A stretch of 64,000 bases of DNA from assembly GCF_001544535.1 (NCBI RefSeq), contig NZ_FCON02000007.1, forward strand, positions 1-64,000, given 5' to 3'. A program made the position numbers and the translations under genes. The notes below the pieces were generated by a model. It was given only the letters and a program-made list of their open reading frames with translations, did not search any database and was not told the origin of the DNA. Numbering within the stretch: position 1 is the first letter of the stretch; the number at the start of each line of letters is the position of its first letter. This document shows positions 61,787-64,000 of this stretch, piece by piece. This DNA is from Caballeronia choica (lineage in GTDB: Bacteria; Pseudomonadota; Gammaproteobacteria; Burkholderiales; Burkholderiaceae).

Positions 61787-62344
61787 CTATCTCGCATCCG
61801 GCGCCTTGACGGTGTACGAAATGCGACCGGCTGGCAGGAAGAAAAGCGCAATGATTGCACCGCCCTTGGCTTCCGGATAGTGATGGCTTCCCGGTGCAGG
61901 GGCCGTCCAGCCTCCATAACACCAGCCGTTTGGCCCCGCGAGCGCCGCGCCGTCATTGAGCGACACCACCATGTTGAATTCACCGTACGGGTGAGCGTGG
62001 TAGTCGCCACGGAAGCTGCCCTCGGGATTGTTCTGATCGTTTCCGGCGCTATTCATGTAGACGGCAGTGATGCTGAACCCGAACGTCTTTTCAGAAGGCT
62101 CGACGAGCCGAGCCCGGCGATACTCGCGCCCGGTAATCTCTATGTTGGCAGCCCAGCCTTCGTCCTCGACACCAATCCTGATCAAGCGGGCCAAATCCTT
62201 GTAAAACTCGCTATCCGTGCCGTACTTGCTGTTGAGCCATTCTTCAACTTCGGTCCCCGTGGTCATGTCCTTGACCTCCTCAAGGAATGGAAGGCATCGC
62301 GCGATCAGATCGTCCTTGCTGCTCAAAGCTTGGGCTTGTGACAT
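61787..62344 (-). CDS. DUF4863 protein, 4-hydroxylaminobenzoate lyase-like (PnbB-like)
   Basis: 185 aa. The family is recognised by 'TTGTEVEEWLNSKYG', 'SFRGDYHAHPYGEFNMVVSL' (His/Glu metal-like site) and 'GWTAPAPGSHHYPEAKGGAI' with 'LFFLPAGRISY'. DUF4863 includes PnbB, which converts 4-hydroxylaminobenzoate to protocatechuate and ammonia. It is convergent with the nitroreductase and FMN-reductase genes, so the LysR gene might regulate it from a separate promoter. Without biochemical evidence the substrate remains inferred. Confidence 0.8.
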   Translation of the reverse strand: MSQAQALSSKDDLIARCLPFLEEVKDMTTGTEVEEWLNSKYGTDSEFYKDLARLIRIGVEDEGWAANIEITGREYRRARLVEPSEKTFGFSITAVYMNSAGNDQNNPEGSFRGDYHAHPYGEFNMVVSLNDGAALAGPNGWCYGGWTAPAPGSHHYPEAKGGAIIALFFLPAGRISYTVKAPDAR

Positions 62345-62916
62345 TCAGGTCCTCATTCGGTATGTAGGGAAATTTCTCTTTGCAGGCTGCCTTTCGGCGG
62401 CGCGCAAACGGGCTTGGCACTCCTCGAATGCTTCATGCGTCTCTTGGCAGTTGCCTGCTTAGTAAGATGCCATATCGACATTGATCAAAGAAGCGACAAC
62501 TTTTCAATTTGACAATGCACAGCATGCAAGTCGGGTTCCGCGGCCAACGCGCCGCGGTGTTCCGCTAATTCAGGCGGCGTGTTCAGAGCGGCGCACGCAC
62601 GTATCGCATGACCTGCAATACCTCTATGAAGACATTTCACTGCGACTTCATGATGATCGTGTCGAATCATCCACGGATGCTTTTCGCGTAGAGGAAGCTA
62701 TAAGCCGGCGCTTTTATGGTCTATAAAACTCTCGCTGCGCGAGCCGGAAGAATTTTAGTTTTCCTGGGACATGTCGAATGGGTTTGCCGGACCGGCACAC
62801 TGCGTACTTAGCCTCGTTGTCGTTTCTTATTTGCACCCATAAGCTCGGCCTCCATGAGTCGAGTCTACGTATTTAACTCGTTATCCGAAGCTTATTACAA
62901 CAATCTCGGAGAGGTC
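62345..62916. other. Intergenic region before the porin, no gene recognised
   Basis: 572 bp, AT-rich at 62470-62900. It must hold promoters for the PnbB-like gene (leftward) and the porin (rightward). I see no convincing small gene or array. Confidence 0.5.
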
Positions 62917-64000
62917 ATGAAGCTTGGAAGGATCGTAGCGTTTGGCTTGAGCATGTTGAGCGGATCAGTGTTCGCGCAGAGCAGCGTCACGCTGTACGGC
63001 CTGATCGATACAGGCGTGGAATACGTCTCGCATGCAAATGCCATCGGTGATGGTGTAGTTCGGATGCCAGGGGTGAGCGGCGAGTTGCCGTCGCGCTGGG
63101 GCTTGCGAGGCTCGGAAGATCTTGGTGGTGCGCTCAAGGCTATCTTCACATTGGAGAGCGGTTTCAATCCGCGCGGAGGGGATCTCGGGCAGGGTGGCCG
63201 TCTCTTTGGCCGGCAGGCCTGGGTTGGCCTTGAGGGACCCTGGGGCGCGTTGACCTTGGGGCGGCAGTACAACATGGTCTACTGGGCGCTGTCGGATGCA
63301 GACATACTTGGCCCGGATATCCACGGGATTGGTGCACTTGACAACTACCTGCCAAACGCCCGCAGCGACAACACCGTCGTCTACAAGGGCACGTACAAAG
63401 GTCTGACGCTGGGCGCGTCGTATTCCTTCGGGCGCGACTCGGCCGGGACGGGGAACTCCCCTGGGCAAGGCCTATGCGCGGGCCAGGTTCCGGGGCAGTT
63501 TGGTCAATGCCGTGACTGGAGCACGATGATCAGGTACGACGCGACTCGTTTCGGTTTCGCTACCGCCTACGACGAGCAGCGCGGAGGAACTAACGCGGCC
63601 GCCAATTTCTTCGATGGCGTGGCACCGTTTCCTTTGACGTCTGGCGACAAGGACGCTCGTATTCTTGCGAACGGTTACGTCAAGTTCGCGGGACTGAAGG
63701 TAGGCGCCGGATGGATCGGACGCGATGTCGAGACGGCTTCTGCCGCAGCGCCCGACGTGCGTTCGAATCTGTTCTTCATCGGTGCCCAGTATTACGTGAC
63801 GCCGAGTTTTGTACTCGATGGCGAGGCGTTCCGGATCATTGTCCGGGAACAGGATGCGCGAGCGACGATGGTGACGTTGCGCGCCACCTATTTTCTATCG
63901 AAGGCGACGGCGGTCTATCTGAACGGCGCCTACCTGTGGAACAGCGCCCATGCGCGCTTTTCCGTGAGCGCCGGTGGCGGAGGAACCACCCCTGCAGCGG
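62917..64000 (+). CDS. Gram-negative general porin, partial (C-terminus beyond the right edge)
   Basis: 361 codons visible with no stop. A signal peptide (MKLGRIVAFGLSMLSGSVFA) precedes the porin opening 'QSSVTLYGLIDTGVEYVS', 'RWGLRGSEDLGGALKAIFTL' and 'FGRQAWVGLEGPWGALTLGR', typical of Burkholderia/Neisseria-type trimeric porins. A long insert 'NSPGQGLCAGQVPGQFGQC' with two cysteines lies in an outer loop near residue 185. The ATG follows GGAGAGG. It may import the nitroaromatic substrate, given its neighbours. Confidence 0.93.
   Translation, partial: MKLGRIVAFGLSMLSGSVFAQSSVTLYGLIDTGVEYVSHANAIGDGVVRMPGVSGELPSRWGLRGSEDLGGALKAIFTLESGFNPRGGDLGQGGRLFGRQAWVGLEGPWGALTLGRQYNMVYWALSDADILGPDIHGIGALDNYLPNARSDNTVVYKGTYKGLTLGASYSFGRDSAGTGNSPGQGLCAGQVPGQFGQCRDWSTMIRYDATRFGFATAYDEQRGGTNAAANFFDGVAPFPLTSGDKDARILANGYVKFAGLKVGAGWIGRDVETASAAAPDVRSNLFFIGAQYYVTPSFVLDGEAFRIIVREQDARATMVTLRATYFLSKATAVYLNGAYLWNSAHARFSVSAGGGGTTPAA

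Overview
The window is a high-GC Gram-negative chromosomal segment that reads like Burkholderiaceae (Paraburkholderia/Caballeronia/Burkholderia). The evidence is a classic proteobacterial porin at the right edge, many LysR/IclR regulators, CoA-dependent catabolic operons, MFS/EmrAB export systems, and dense overlapping (ATGA) operons. It contains no rRNA or tRNA gene that I could recognise. Several gene remnants (CHAT, aroQ, methyltransferase, dapA-like, IS6-type transposase) mark it as a rearranged accessory region.

Layout, left to right. 1-1617 is a scar zone: an unknown partial gene, a CHAT-domain remnant, an ArsR/SRPBCC gene pair, and a frameshifted and truncated aroQ. 1633-5479 is a five-gene catabolic operon on the minus strand (aroE, CaiB-type CoA transferase, MaoC dehydratase, VOC protein, PanE-like reductase), divergent from a LysR gene with a 25-bp palindrome between them. 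6689-9282 holds a Pro/Gln-rich secreted protein, a small membrane protein and a methyltransferase remnant. 9425-14648 is a bufferin (RiPP metallophore) locus: bufA-bufB-bufC-doxX followed by a thioredoxin and CcdA, divergent from an ECF sigma factor and its NrsF-type anti-sigma. Three perfect GTAACC-N16-CGAA motifs lie between the two arms.

14792-28000 is a mixed segment: FIST sensor, trehalose-6-phosphate synthase, an arylsulfatase with its radical-SAM maturase, DUF202 and BASS membrane proteins, DUF2950/DUF3300 envelope proteins, an outer-membrane protein and a HAD lipoprotein. 27959-36938 is a second CoA-dependent catabolic locus (MFS importer and CoA transferase divergent from SDR, MaoC, NDP-forming acyl-CoA synthetase, citryl-CoA-lyase-like protein, acyl-CoA dehydrogenase and IclR). 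37083-38798 is a hipBA toxin-antitoxin with four operators at an exact 26-bp period, abutting a dapA-like pseudogene.

39335-58742 is a biosynthetic region. A Sfp-type phosphopantetheinyl transferase and an ECF sigma factor lie beside a fully overlapping operon. That operon is a 30-residue leader ORF, FAAL-ACP-KS-AT-MT-ACP PKS, Cy-A(Cys)-PCP-TE NRPS, flavin monooxygenase, and an EmrA-EmrB-TolC-type tripartite exporter. It is divergent from a Cys-rich GAF protein and would make and export a fatty-acyl/polyketide-cysteine metabolite. 59208-62344 looks like a 4-nitrobenzoate module (LysR, nitroreductase, FMN reductase, DUF4863/hydroxylaminobenzoate-lyase-like protein). A partial porin closes the window.

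The items I rate highest are the NRPS/PKS operon with its degenerate Cy motif and coupled leader peptide, the bufferin locus with its added CcdA/thioredoxin pair and triple sigma motif, and the four-operator hip promoter.
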